From assembly GCA_964554875.1 (NCBI GenBank), contig CAZKQJ010000026.1, positions 1 through 64,000 of the forward strand: a stretch of 64,000 nt of DNA. The letters are read 5' to 3'. Position numbers and translations under genes: made by a program. Below, piece after piece: positions 25,755 through 34,723 of the stretch. The stretch comes from Marispirochaeta sp964554875. GTDB taxonomy: Bacteria; Spirochaetota; Spirochaetia; JC444; Marispirochaetaceae. How positions within the stretch are numbered: position 1 is the stretch's first letter; the number at the start of each line of letters is the position of its first letter. The notes under the pieces are model-generated. The model made no database searches. It saw nothing but the letters and a program-made list of their open reading frames with translations, and was not told the origin of the DNA.

Positions 25755-26045
25755 CTTGTGCATGGAACAAAGATAAACAGGATGGGAAGGATAGGATTTA
25801 AGGAAAGGAACCACGGAGCCTCAGAGAACACTGAGTCTTTTTACGTTACCTCCGTGAGTTCCGCGTGAAATTCTATCTCTCACAAAGCTCACAAAGCCCG
25901 CAGAGAAGGTAAGTCAGCAAATATCAGCACCTCTAATCCCTCTGTGTTCCTCAGTGCTCCCGGTGCCTCGGAGGCCTTCCCTATCCTGTCCATCTTCCCC
26001 ATCTGTGTTCCATGTTCCCTCCGTGATCTCCGGGGCTCTGCGGCA
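25754..26045. repeat. Inverted-repeat intergenic element, copy B
   Basis: This longer copy begins directly at the ATPase stop and repeats the left arm of copy A (shared GGATTTAAGGAAAGGAACCA). It contains an extra central block with TCACAAAGCTCACAAAG, and ends with a right arm that is the approximate reverse complement. A further CTCCGTGATCTCCGGGG tail abuts the 3' end of the kinase-cyclase gene. No ORF or RNA gene is visible in it. Confidence 0.8.
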
Positions 26046-26050
26046 CATCT

Positions 26051-28828
26051 CTATCCCGAGAACAGGAACCTGCGCTTCTCCTGGGCAATAAAGGCTTCCG
26101 CTTTTTCCAGAAAGAGCCGGGACGCCCTGTCGCTGGGATTGACCGCGATTATTTGCCGGAACAGTTCCGCCGACTCATCGAACTGGCGCTTGGAAAACTG
26201 CAGAATCGCCGTTTCAAAGTCGGTCTTGGTCTCCGTCTTCAGGTCCCGCATCTCTTCCTGGTCGCCATCGAAGATTTCAAAAAGTGATACGGACCTGTTC
26301 TTTCCCTTGACCCGGACCTTGCCAAGGAACCTGAATCCGTACTCCGTAGGGTTATCCAGTTTGATAAAGGACTCCTGACTTATAATGATATTCGCCCCGT
26401 AGAGCTTTGTTACATCCTGGATCCGCGAAGCCAGGTTTACCGCGTCGGATATTACCGTTCCCTGCATGCGTCCTTTGTCGCCGATGATCCCGAGAATCAG
26501 GTTTCCTGTGTGGATTCCCACACCGATACTGATCGGTCTGTACCCGCAGGATGCCCGCTGCTTGTTGTAGATCTCCATGTGCCCGACCATTTCTGTGGCG
26601 GCTTTTATTGCATCTTCCGGCCGGTTGGGAAAAAGCGCCATGATGGAGTCGCCGATGTACTTGTCGATAATACCGCCGTTTTCCTGGATCATCGGACTCA
26701 GGCGGCTCAGAAAGGAGTTGATGAATTTGAAATTCTCCTGGGGAGTCATGATCTCCGACAGAGCGGTAAAGGCACGGATGTCCACAAAGAGTACGGTCAT
26801 CTCCTTCTGGACCTGGTCGCCAAGTTTAATATCCGCGATATTGTCGTGTCCCAGAAAATCGATAAACTCCATGGGGACAAAGCGGCTGTAAATGGTATTT
26901 ATTTTTGCGAGATTCAGATGGGTCCGGATACGGGCCAGCAGTTCTTCCTGGGTATAGGGTTTTGCCAGAAAATCGTTTGCTCCGGCTGAAAGCCCTTCCT
27001 CCATATCCATGGCTTCGCTTTTTGCGGTAACAAGCACAATCGGAAGTTCCGTGGATGTATGGTTTTCACGAATCCTGCGGCACAGGGAATACCCGTCTAT
27101 TTCCGGCATCATGATATCCAGCAGAACAAGGTCGGGAGGATTATCAAGAATATGGTGCAGAGCCTTCTCTCCGCTCAGGAACGGGATAACATGAAACTCA
27201 TCCCCGGACAGCTGGTTCTTCAAGACCTGAAGGTTAACCGGATTGTCATCCACGACCACTATTGTGAACTTTGCTGCCCGGGAATTATCGTCATTCAGGG
27301 CCTCAAGGTTCTCCAGAGCGTCGAGAGATATCTCCAGGGTCTGTTCTTCATCCTGCAGGGTATCCTGATATGTACCCTTTATACTGGGAAGCTTAATCCT
27401 GAAAACTCCTGCCTGATCCTCCACCGAGTATTCAAGTGTACCGTTCTGGGCTTCTATCAGCCTCTTCGCCAGGGATAATCCGAGCCAGATACCTTTGGAT
27501 CCAGCATCGGCACCGAAGCTGTCTCCTTCGCGTATCAAATCTTCTACCGTATTCTCAGGCAGGGATGTTCCCGTTGTCGTCAGGAGTATTATCGTTGTGT
27601 CGCCCTCTTCCCGGGCATCAATTTCAATCGTCCCCTGGTTGGAAGACTTTATTATTGCCATGAGAATGTTGTTCAGGGACTGTTCTATTCTGTTTTCGTC
27701 CCCCCGGATAAACAGCGAATGGGGAGATATGTTGTTTTTCACGGATAGCTGTCCACCCATGAGCAGGGGGGTACACATTCTCTGGACAACAAGAACAGAC
27801 TGGTACAGATCGACCTCGGTATTCTGAAGCTGAATTCGGCCCTCCCGCATTCGGGAAAAGTCCAGAATGTCGCTCACCATGGCATTGAGGCGTAAACCGG
27901 AGGAGAAGACCAGAGACAGCGTGGACTTCTGATCCTCCGTAAGATCGCCCACAGCCCCCCGAAGCAGAGACTCCGAGAGACCGACAACCGCATGAATCGG
28001 AGTCCGAAGCTCGTGGCTCATGTTGGAGAAGAACTCGTCCTTGATCCTGTCAGCGGACCGGATCCTTTTATCCATGAATCTAAGAGAGGCATAGTCTTCC
28101 CGAATGGTGAGAAACTGTACAAGAACATGCAGAAAAATGAACACAAGCAGAGCCAGGGGCAGAAGATAGGCCGACACAATCAGTTCCCGGTGGAAAATCA
28201 GGTCGTTGATTCCTCCTGCTGCGACTACCAGAAGGCCAAGCACATGGAGCAGCACCCGCAGCTTTTCACGGATCAGCGGAACCAGTCGCACAAGAAGGTA
28301 CACAAGACATATTCCCGATAGTCCTGCCATGGCAGTTTCGATATACTCTGCCGCGGACGAAGGGCTCAGAATCCAGCCCAGAGCCAGTGCACTAATAAGA
28401 AAAAAATAGAAAAACACCGGTCCAGAGGAGATACGCCTCTCGTAGCGTTGACGCACGAAAAAGGCAAGAAAGATGCCCACCGCTGACAGGAGAATCAGTT
28501 TAAAGGAGTGAAGCGGCAGCAAGGATATACGCGTGTAGAACCGGGCAAAAAAGGGAACGGAACTGATCAACGAAAAAAGAACGGCAGCTGTCAGAAAAAG
28601 ACCGAAGAACAGATGCTCCCGACGCGGACGGCTGAAAATCGCAAAAACGAAAAACAGCAGCGAACAGACTATAAGAAGCGATACGGCGGACATCTGTATC
28701 GTGGAAAAGAGAAGCCCGCTATCTATATCTACACCCTCTGAAGCAAGCATGATAAAGGAGAGCCCGAAAGCGCTCAGCATCAGCGCTGCAATTACAGTCA
28801 GAGTAACAAGAATTACTTTAATTCCCAT
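26051..28828 (-). CDS. 7TM sensor kinase-receiver-class III cyclase hybrid protein
   Basis: The 925-residue protein has seven or eight membrane helices (1-240), a HisKA helix with His272 (NMSHELRTP), a catalytic-like domain (about 365-485), a receiver with Asp571 (VLLDIMMPE), a class III nucleotidyl cyclase domain (about 670-860) and a short TPR-like end. The cyclase keeps metal Asp683 (FVDIRAF) and Asp727 (GDSIMALF). The kinase ATPase part is weak: the N-box reads NNILMAIIKSS and the DxGxG box is missing. It may therefore act as a phosphate acceptor or scaffold. It probably makes cAMP under control of the receiver. Confidence 0.88.
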   Translation of the reverse strand: MGIKVILVTLTVIAALMLSAFGLSFIMLASEGVDIDSGLLFSTIQMSAVSLLIVCSLLFFVFAIFSRPRREHLFFGLFLTAAVLFSLISSVPFFARFYTRISLLPLHSFKLILLSAVGIFLAFFVRQRYERRISSGPVFFYFFLISALALGWILSPSSAAEYIETAMAGLSGICLVYLLVRLVPLIREKLRVLLHVLGLLVVAAGGINDLIFHRELIVSAYLLPLALLVFIFLHVLVQFLTIREDYASLRFMDKRIRSADRIKDEFFSNMSHELRTPIHAVVGLSESLLRGAVGDLTEDQKSTLSLVFSSGLRLNAMVSDILDFSRMREGRIQLQNTEVDLYQSVLVVQRMCTPLLMGGQLSVKNNISPHSLFIRGDENRIEQSLNNILMAIIKSSNQGTIEIDAREEGDTTIILLTTTGTSLPENTVEDLIREGDSFGADAGSKGIWLGLSLAKRLIEAQNGTLEYSVEDQAGVFRIKLPSIKGTYQDTLQDEEQTLEISLDALENLEALNDDNSRAAKFTIVVVDDNPVNLQVLKNQLSGDEFHVIPFLSGEKALHHILDNPPDLVLLDIMMPEIDGYSLCRRIRENHTSTELPIVLVTAKSEAMDMEEGLSAGANDFLAKPYTQEELLARIRTHLNLAKINTIYSRFVPMEFIDFLGHDNIADIKLGDQVQKEMTVLFVDIRAFTALSEIMTPQENFKFINSFLSRLSPMIQENGGIIDKYIGDSIMALFPNRPEDAIKAATEMVGHMEIYNKQRASCGYRPISIGVGIHTGNLILGIIGDKGRMQGTVISDAVNLASRIQDVTKLYGANIIISQESFIKLDNPTEYGFRFLGKVRVKGKNRSVSLFEIFDGDQEEMRDLKTETKTDFETAILQFSKRQFDESAELFRQIIAVNPSDRASRLFLEKAEAFIAQEKRRFLFSG

Positions 28829-28858
28829 ATAGTATAACTATCGGAAAAGTAAGGGAAA

Positions 28859-30505
28859 ATGCAAGGAGAAGTTTTCAGTATCACCGGCAAGATCGCCGAT
28901 AGTAATAGTAGAACAAGGATGAAAAGATACAGACGATTCAGGATATCAGCGATTCTCCTCTTTATGCGTGCATATGTGCCCCTTCTGCTGCTCTTTTGTC
29001 CGGGACTCTACGCCCTGGAGGAAACAATAATACTGGGCAGGGAAATGGGTTGGGGAGCATTACATCACCACAACACCAGGTTACTGGAACGGGGTTTTCA
29101 GGGTTATTCGGATATTATGCTTCTTGATGCAGCCTATTCCTGGGACAAGCATACCGACCTGCTGCTCCACTTCGACAGCACCCCCTTATCGCCCTCTCTG
29201 GTCAGAAAAAAAAGCGATGGCCCGGGGGAAGTCCTCTGGACTGAACAGCAATATTATACCCTGCAGCCAGAAAAAATTATCCCCGATCCGGGCAAAAAGG
29301 TATTCGGGTCCGGCTCTGCCATGTTTGACCGTTCATCCCGCAGCCTCCTCAAACTTGTTCCGAGACAGGGAAGCCTTTTCTACCCGGGAACAGACTGGCG
29401 TGATTTTACAATCGAGTTCTGGCTCTATCCTGCTGAAACCGAATCCTCCCAGAAGATCCTCGACTGGAAGGGCGTAAGCCTGCCGGGAGAGTGGGGAGAG
29501 ACACCTCGCAGCCAGAGTATAAGCTGTGAGCTCAGCAGGACCCGTCTGACATGGCGTTTCGAATCTGTCTTTCGACCCCATGACGCTTCTTCATTCAGAC
29601 TGGAGCTTGAGGGAAAACGGGAACTCATGCCCCGGCAATGGCATCATCATATGCTCAGGTTCGACTCCCGGACAGGATTGGTTGAATACCTTATAGACGG
29701 TACGGTAGAGGACATAGCCTACGCCAATCACCAGAACAGGGAAACCGGAACCGTTTTCCTTCCCTATCTGGGTTCCGCCGGAAACAGGCAGCTCAGTATT
29801 GGAGAAGACCTCTCCGCTTACCTGGATGAGTTCAGGATTTCCTCGACGTTTCGGGATTCAGCTCCGCCTGCACGTTTTCAGGACAGGGACGGCACGGTCC
29901 TTATTAATCCTGTGGATATGCAGTTCGCTGCCTCCCGGCTGGTAAGCATAGAAAGCAGTCATGAAACTCCGAATGATTCAGATATCTTCTTTTTTTATCA
30001 GCTTGGAGATTCGCCATTCTACACCACTGCGGACGATTCGAACTGGAAAGCCTTCACGCCCGGTGATATATTTTCACCCGATACCCGAGGCCGCTACCTC
30101 CACCTGATGGCGGCCCTGTATCCCGACGGAAAGGAGCAGCAAAGCCCGGTGTTGTCCGATATAACGATTACCTACGAACCCGATTTACCTCCGCCTCCGC
30201 CTTCCGGTCTTCAGGCAAGCCCTCGGGACGGAGCTGTTTTGCTTAGTTGGACAGCCGTACCCGATCCTGATCTGGAAGGATACAGGATTTATTACGGAAC
30301 CGCTCCGGGCAGGTATTTTGGACAGGACAGCGCGGCAGGACCCTCTCCCATTGATGTCGGGAACACCACTGAGTTTCTCCTGGGCGGTCTGCAAAACGGC
30401 AGGCTCTACTACTTTACGGTCGCGGCCTATGATAAGTCTCCCAGGCCCTATCAGACACTCTTCTCGGCGGAAGTCAGTGCCCGGCCCAACGGGGGACGGA
30501 AATAG
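28859..30505 (+). CDS. Exported LamG-like and fibronectin type III domain protein
   Basis: The 548-residue protein has a signal sequence (around LLLLFCPGLYALE), a LamG/concanavalin-like domain at about 100-330 (FTIEFWLYP, LPRQWHHHMLRFD-like strand, AYLDEFRIS) and a C-terminal fibronectin type III domain (about 440-545, VLLSWTAVPDPDLEGYRIYYG). Such proteins bind polysaccharide or line the cell surface. ATG 28859 has AAGGG upstream, while ATG 28919 would give a cleaner signal peptide; either is possible. Its stop overlaps the GTG of the TPR gene, so an operon with TPR, HDOD and metallohydrolase genes follows. Confidence 0.8.
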   Translation: MQGEVFSITGKIADSNSRTRMKRYRRFRISAILLFMRAYVPLLLLFCPGLYALEETIILGREMGWGALHHHNTRLLERGFQGYSDIMLLDAAYSWDKHTDLLLHFDSTPLSPSLVRKKSDGPGEVLWTEQQYYTLQPEKIIPDPGKKVFGSGSAMFDRSSRSLLKLVPRQGSLFYPGTDWRDFTIEFWLYPAETESSQKILDWKGVSLPGEWGETPRSQSISCELSRTRLTWRFESVFRPHDASSFRLELEGKRELMPRQWHHHMLRFDSRTGLVEYLIDGTVEDIAYANHQNRETGTVFLPYLGSAGNRQLSIGEDLSAYLDEFRISSTFRDSAPPARFQDRDGTVLINPVDMQFAASRLVSIESSHETPNDSDIFFFYQLGDSPFYTTADDSNWKAFTPGDIFSPDTRGRYLHLMAALYPDGKEQQSPVLSDITITYEPDLPPPPPSGLQASPRDGAVLLSWTAVPDPDLEGYRIYYGTAPGRYFGQDSAAGPSPIDVGNTTEFLLGGLQNGRLYYFTVAAYDKSPRPYQTLFSAEVSARPNGGRK

Positions 30506-32901
30506 TGCTTAACGATCTTGCCGCCCGGGCGCGTAAGGCCTTTTTATTGAGGGACTGGGAGAGCGCGGAGTCATTTGCCCGTGAATTACACCGGCAAAAA
30601 CCGGAGCACCCGGGAATCCTCCTGTTTCTTGGTAATATCTACACAAAAATGGGACGCTACAACCAGGCAATCCAGGCATATCAGGAATCCCTGGAACTGG
30701 ACGACAGGAACCCCGAGGCCTTCAACAATATCGGTATCGTCTACCGCCTGGAAGACAACCTGCCCGCTGCTGTGGGTGCCCTGGAAAAAGCCCGGGAGCT
30801 GGCACCTGAACGGGCAGACATCTGGTACAATCTGGCGAATGTATATAAACAGATGGATGAGCCGGAAGAAGCGGAGACCTACTATCGCAAAGCCATAGAG
30901 CTTGATCCGGATTTCAGCCGTGCCTACAACAACCTGGGAAATCTCTATGAAAACCGGGGAGACCACTCCAAAGCAGAAAACCTCTACCTCTCGGGACTGA
31001 AAAGCGATCCCAACAACCCTACTCTCAGCTACAATCTGGGTATCAGCTATCAGTCCGAAGGGTGTATCCCGGAGGCAATTGATTCCTACCGGCAGGCCCT
31101 GAAGGCCCGCCCCAACTGGGTCGACGGACTGAACAATCTCGGCATACTCCTGGAAAAGAGCGGCAACTATGACGAAGCTGCCCGGATACTGAAAAACGCC
31201 CTTGAACTGGAAGCGGAGAACCCGAAACTGAACAACAACTACGCTGTAGTGCTCAGTGCCCAGGGCCGCCATTCCGAGGCCATCGAGTATCTGAACCGTG
31301 CTGTAAAAAACGATCCTTCCTATTCCAGGGCCAGCATCAACCTCGGAACAGAACTGGAGGAGATAGAGGAGTACGATAAGGCCTGGGAACACCTGCAGCA
31401 CATCAAGCAGAACTCTCCATCCGATCTGGATATCCGGGAAAAAATCGCCCGGCTGGCGGTAAAGACCGGCAGGGTCCGTCAGGCAAAGGAGGAGATCCGG
31501 TTTATTCTGGATCACAATCCCAAGGCAGGATTCGCCTACGCGCTGCTGGGAAACCTTTACCTCACCCAGGGAAACCGCCGGCAGGCGGTACAGGCCTTTA
31601 ACCGGGCTCTGACCCTGTCGCCGGAAGACCTGGAAACATCCTTCAACCTGGCCCTGCTGTACAAAGAGATGAAAGAGTACAAGCAGGCGATAGCCCAGAC
31701 TTCGGGTATTCTTGCCAGAAATCCCCGACATCACGCAGCACGTCTGCTGCTTGCCAAACTGTATCTCTACGAAAACCTCTACGCCGAAGCCCTTTCCATC
31801 CTGAATGAGCTGTATGAGGAATCACCCCACGACGAGGAACTCCTGGAAACCCTGATCCGCGCCCACCGGGGCGCCGGGAACCGTGAGGAGGCACTGCGGA
31901 TCACCGAAGCCCTGGTTAACATGCAGGGAGAACGAGACGAAACCCTGGATCTGGACAAACTGCAGCAGACCCTGCATCTCTATGAAGAGACCGTCGAAGC
32001 CTTTGCGGAGGAACATGAAAAACTCTGGGAAGATAACCTCAAACGCTATCTGGACCACGGCGAGGCCGATGTAGAACCGGAGGTCCTCCGGGAAGAGGAG
32101 AGTCTATTCTTTGATGCCATTCCCGACCTGGACCAGCCGGCCCGGCTAATTGATATCGGGGGCATCGAACCGGTAATCGTCATAAACGAAGATGAAGAAC
32201 GGATCAATCTTCTCGAAATGGAGGAGGAGATCCCGGAGTTTCCGCCGGAAGAAAAGGAAGAGGAAGAAAAGGAGATACATCAGGTATTTGCTCCACCGCC
32301 GGCGTCACTGCAGCCTTCAAACGGATCGCAGCCCCCTTCAGCGGAGGCTGCATCAGGCGGCGGCGGGACATCTTCCCTGCCCGAGCATCCAGTAAACATC
32401 AGTGTTCAGGGAACGCCGACTCCCGGCAGAATAGAACTGGGAGGTTCGCTGGATCTGGGACAGCTTAAAATCTCCCTGCTCAAGGCCGGAAAAAAGAAAC
32501 GAGCGGAGTCGGATATTCCGGCGAATGAAGATGAGGAACCGGACAAAGCAGAACGGGAGAAAAGCCCCGCAGAACTGCTCTCTCATCTTGAGACCCTGAC
32601 GCGGTATCTTCCGGAAGACAAGCGTAGAGAATACACGAGCAGCGATATGCGCCTCAGACTGGAAGCGCTGCGGGACAGACTTTCCGGGCGCCCATCCCTG
32701 CGACAGCAGTTGTCCCGTTATAGAGTTCCGGAGGAACAGGAAGATGAGGGAACAGTCTTGAAACCGGGAAAAATCGAGAGTACCCTTTCTTTCATGGGAG
32801 ACCTCTCCACGTATCTGCCGAATCCCGAAATCGGAGTTGCCCTGCACCATCGGATCACACAAATCCTGAAAACCATGAAGCGAGACGAGCATGGAGAGTA
32901 A
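30505..32901 (+). CDS. Large tetratricopeptide-repeat protein
   Basis: The 798-residue protein consists of about twelve TPR units in residues 1-460 (for example PEAFNNIGIVYRLEDNLPAA and its successors). An acidic, Glu-rich region with a proline-rich stretch (about 540-630) and a helical C-terminus follow. No signal peptide or membrane helix is seen, so it is probably a cytoplasmic scaffold. GTG 30505 shares its first base with the stop of the LamG gene. It overlaps the HDOD gene by 11 nt. TPR proteins next to HDOD proteins suggest assembly of a signalling complex, but the partner is unknown. Confidence 0.85.
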   Translation: MLNDLAARARKAFLLRDWESAESFARELHRQKPEHPGILLFLGNIYTKMGRYNQAIQAYQESLELDDRNPEAFNNIGIVYRLEDNLPAAVGALEKARELAPERADIWYNLANVYKQMDEPEEAETYYRKAIELDPDFSRAYNNLGNLYENRGDHSKAENLYLSGLKSDPNNPTLSYNLGISYQSEGCIPEAIDSYRQALKARPNWVDGLNNLGILLEKSGNYDEAARILKNALELEAENPKLNNNYAVVLSAQGRHSEAIEYLNRAVKNDPSYSRASINLGTELEEIEEYDKAWEHLQHIKQNSPSDLDIREKIARLAVKTGRVRQAKEEIRFILDHNPKAGFAYALLGNLYLTQGNRRQAVQAFNRALTLSPEDLETSFNLALLYKEMKEYKQAIAQTSGILARNPRHHAARLLLAKLYLYENLYAEALSILNELYEESPHDEELLETLIRAHRGAGNREEALRITEALVNMQGERDETLDLDKLQQTLHLYEETVEAFAEEHEKLWEDNLKRYLDHGEADVEPEVLREEESLFFDAIPDLDQPARLIDIGGIEPVIVINEDEERINLLEMEEEIPEFPPEEKEEEEKEIHQVFAPPPASLQPSNGSQPPSAEAASGGGGTSSLPEHPVNISVQGTPTPGRIELGGSLDLGQLKISLLKAGKKKRAESDIPANEDEEPDKAEREKSPAELLSHLETLTRYLPEDKRREYTSSDMRLRLEALRDRLSGRPSLRQQLSRYRVPEEQEDEGTVLKPGKIESTLSFMGDLSTYLPNPEIGVALHHRITQILKTMKRDEHGE

Positions 32902-33766
32902 CAAGAAGAATTACCTGTACGCCTTGAAGATTTATATCGATAAAATGCCGAGTCTTCCCACCAGCGTAACCAAGATAATGGAGATCTCCAACGATCCCAA
33001 CGCATCTCCGGCAGACCTCAACCAGGTAATCAGCCTCGATCCGGTACTGATGGGCAAGGTGATGAAGCTTATAAACTCGGCGTATTACGGTCTGTCCCAG
33101 GAGGTTACCTCCCTGGTGCGGGCAATCATCATGCTCGGCATCAATACAGTAAAGAACCTCGCCCTCAGCACTGCCGTTCTGGCCAATTTGGGCAAGGGAA
33201 CTTCTGCCAAAGGCCTGAATATGGATGGTTTCTGGCGTCACAGTCTTTGCGTGGGGGTAACCTCAAAGCTGATCGCGAAGAAACTTAAAATCGACCCAAA
33301 ACGGCTTGAGGAGTTCTTCATGGCGGGACTGCTCCACGATATCGGCAAAATTCCCCTGAACAACCGCCTGGCAGACCCCTATGTCGCGGCCATGCAGAAT
33401 GCCGACAGGGAACAGGCGCCGCTGATACAGGCCGAAAAGAATGTCATGGGCATTCACCACTGCGAGGTGGCCAAGATAATTCTGCAGCGCTGGCGCCTGA
33501 ACCAGGAAATTCAGGATGCCGTCAGTTTTCACCATGCTCCTTTAAGTTATGAGGGCCCCCACTGGAAAATTGTCTACGCGGTAACGGCGGCAAACTACTT
33601 TGCCAACACCTTTGAAATAGGCTTTGCCGGAGACCGCTACCCCTTGAGCGTCCCTCCTGAGGTATTCCAGGGTATCGACGTGGATATGGAGTGGTTTGAT
33701 GACATCGAAGACCAGGTTCTGAGTGAAATTGAGAAAGCGCGGATCTTTTTAAAGATAGCAACCTGA
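32891..33766 (+). CDS. HDOD domain protein with HD-type residues
   Basis: The 291-residue protein carries the HDOD domain from about residue 15 to 215. It reads MPSLPTSVTKIMEISNDPNA, LINSAYYGLSQEVTSLVRAI and HSLCVGV. Unlike many HDOD proteins it has HD-type residues, HDIGK, then HHCEVAKII and SFHH. A phosphohydrolase activity cannot be excluded. HDOD proteins usually act as signalling adaptors. It overlaps the end of the TPR gene and is followed 19 nt later by the metallohydrolase. Confidence 0.88.
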   Translation: MESNKKNYLYALKIYIDKMPSLPTSVTKIMEISNDPNASPADLNQVISLDPVLMGKVMKLINSAYYGLSQEVTSLVRAIIMLGINTVKNLALSTAVLANLGKGTSAKGLNMDGFWRHSLCVGVTSKLIAKKLKIDPKRLEEFFMAGLLHDIGKIPLNNRLADPYVAAMQNADREQAPLIQAEKNVMGIHHCEVAKIILQRWRLNQEIQDAVSFHHAPLSYEGPHWKIVYAVTAANYFANTFEIGFAGDRYPLSVPPEVFQGIDVDMEWFDDIEDQVLSEIEKARIFLKIAT

Positions 33767-33785
33767 CGATAAAAGGATACAGGGT

Positions 33786-34712
33786 ATGATGAAAATTCGA
33801 TTATGGGGTGTACGAGGTTCAATTCCCTGTCCCGGAGAAGCAACCGTTGCCTATGGAGGCAACACAGCCTGTATAGAACTCAGGGTGGGAGAAGAGGAAA
33901 GACTGTTTATCATAGACGCCGGTTCGGGAATACGCGCCCTGGGAAACTACCTGATGCAGCACGACCTTCCCAAAGGACCCATAGATACCTCCCTTTTCAT
34001 ATCCCACACCCACTGGGACCATATCATGGGCTTTCCTTTTTTCGTACCCATCTTTATCCCCAGTACAAAACTGAAGGTGTACGGGCCTGTCACATACGAG
34101 GAAGAGGGACTCAAGGATATAGTCGGCGGACAGCTCTCCTACCGCTACTTTCCGGTAAAGCATTCCGAGCTTGCCGCAAATATCAGCTATCATCCCCTGA
34201 AGGAATCCTCCATGGACCTGGGGGACGGTCTCTGGGTCACGACAAAGTATCTGAACCACCCAATTCTCTGCCTGGGTTACCGTTTTGAGTACCGGGGCAA
34301 GGTTTTCTGCACCGCCTACGACACCGAACCCTTTCGCAATGTATTTCCCACCGACCCCGATGCCCCGGGCTATGATCCCATCGCCGCCGAGGAAGGCGAG
34401 CGGGCGGCCAAGGAAGAGAACGAAAAACTGCTCCGTTTTTATCAGGGAGCCGACCTCCTGATTCACGACACCCAGTATACCCATCGGGAATATGAGGAAT
34501 CGAAGATCGGCTGGGGCCACTCCACCTTCGAGTTTGCCATCAACTCCGCTCATAAGGCGGGTGTCAAGCATCTGCTGCTGTTTCATCACGATCCGCTGCG
34601 TACCGACGAGCAGCTGAACGATCTTATTGGAAATTATCGCAGTCGGGTAAAATCAAAGACGAATATGATCATCGAAGGTGCCCGGGAGGGAATGGAAATT
34701 GTCCTCGACTAG
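33786..34712 (+). CDS. Metallo-beta-lactamase fold hydrolase (phosphodiesterase-like)
   Basis: The 308-residue protein starts KIRLWGVRGSIPCPG, typical of the cyclic-nucleotide phosphodiesterase/PhnP-like branch. It has the di-zinc motif HTHWDH, followed by conserved Asp and His residues (TAYDTEP, LIHDTQYTHREY, FHHDPLRTD). No signal peptide is present. A cyclic dinucleotide or cAMP substrate would suit the neighbouring cyclase-type genes, but the activity is not fixed by sequence. It is the last gene of the tight operon before a 12-nt step to the next ORF. Confidence 0.85.
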   Translation: MMKIRLWGVRGSIPCPGEATVAYGGNTACIELRVGEEERLFIIDAGSGIRALGNYLMQHDLPKGPIDTSLFISHTHWDHIMGFPFFVPIFIPSTKLKVYGPVTYEEEGLKDIVGGQLSYRYFPVKHSELAANISYHPLKESSMDLGDGLWVTTKYLNHPILCLGYRFEYRGKVFCTAYDTEPFRNVFPTDPDAPGYDPIAAEEGERAAKEENEKLLRFYQGADLLIHDTQYTHREYEESKIGWGHSTFEFAINSAHKAGVKHLLLFHHDPLRTDEQLNDLIGNYRSRVKSKTNMIIEGAREGMEIVLD

Positions 34713-34723
34713 GGAGTTTCGTC

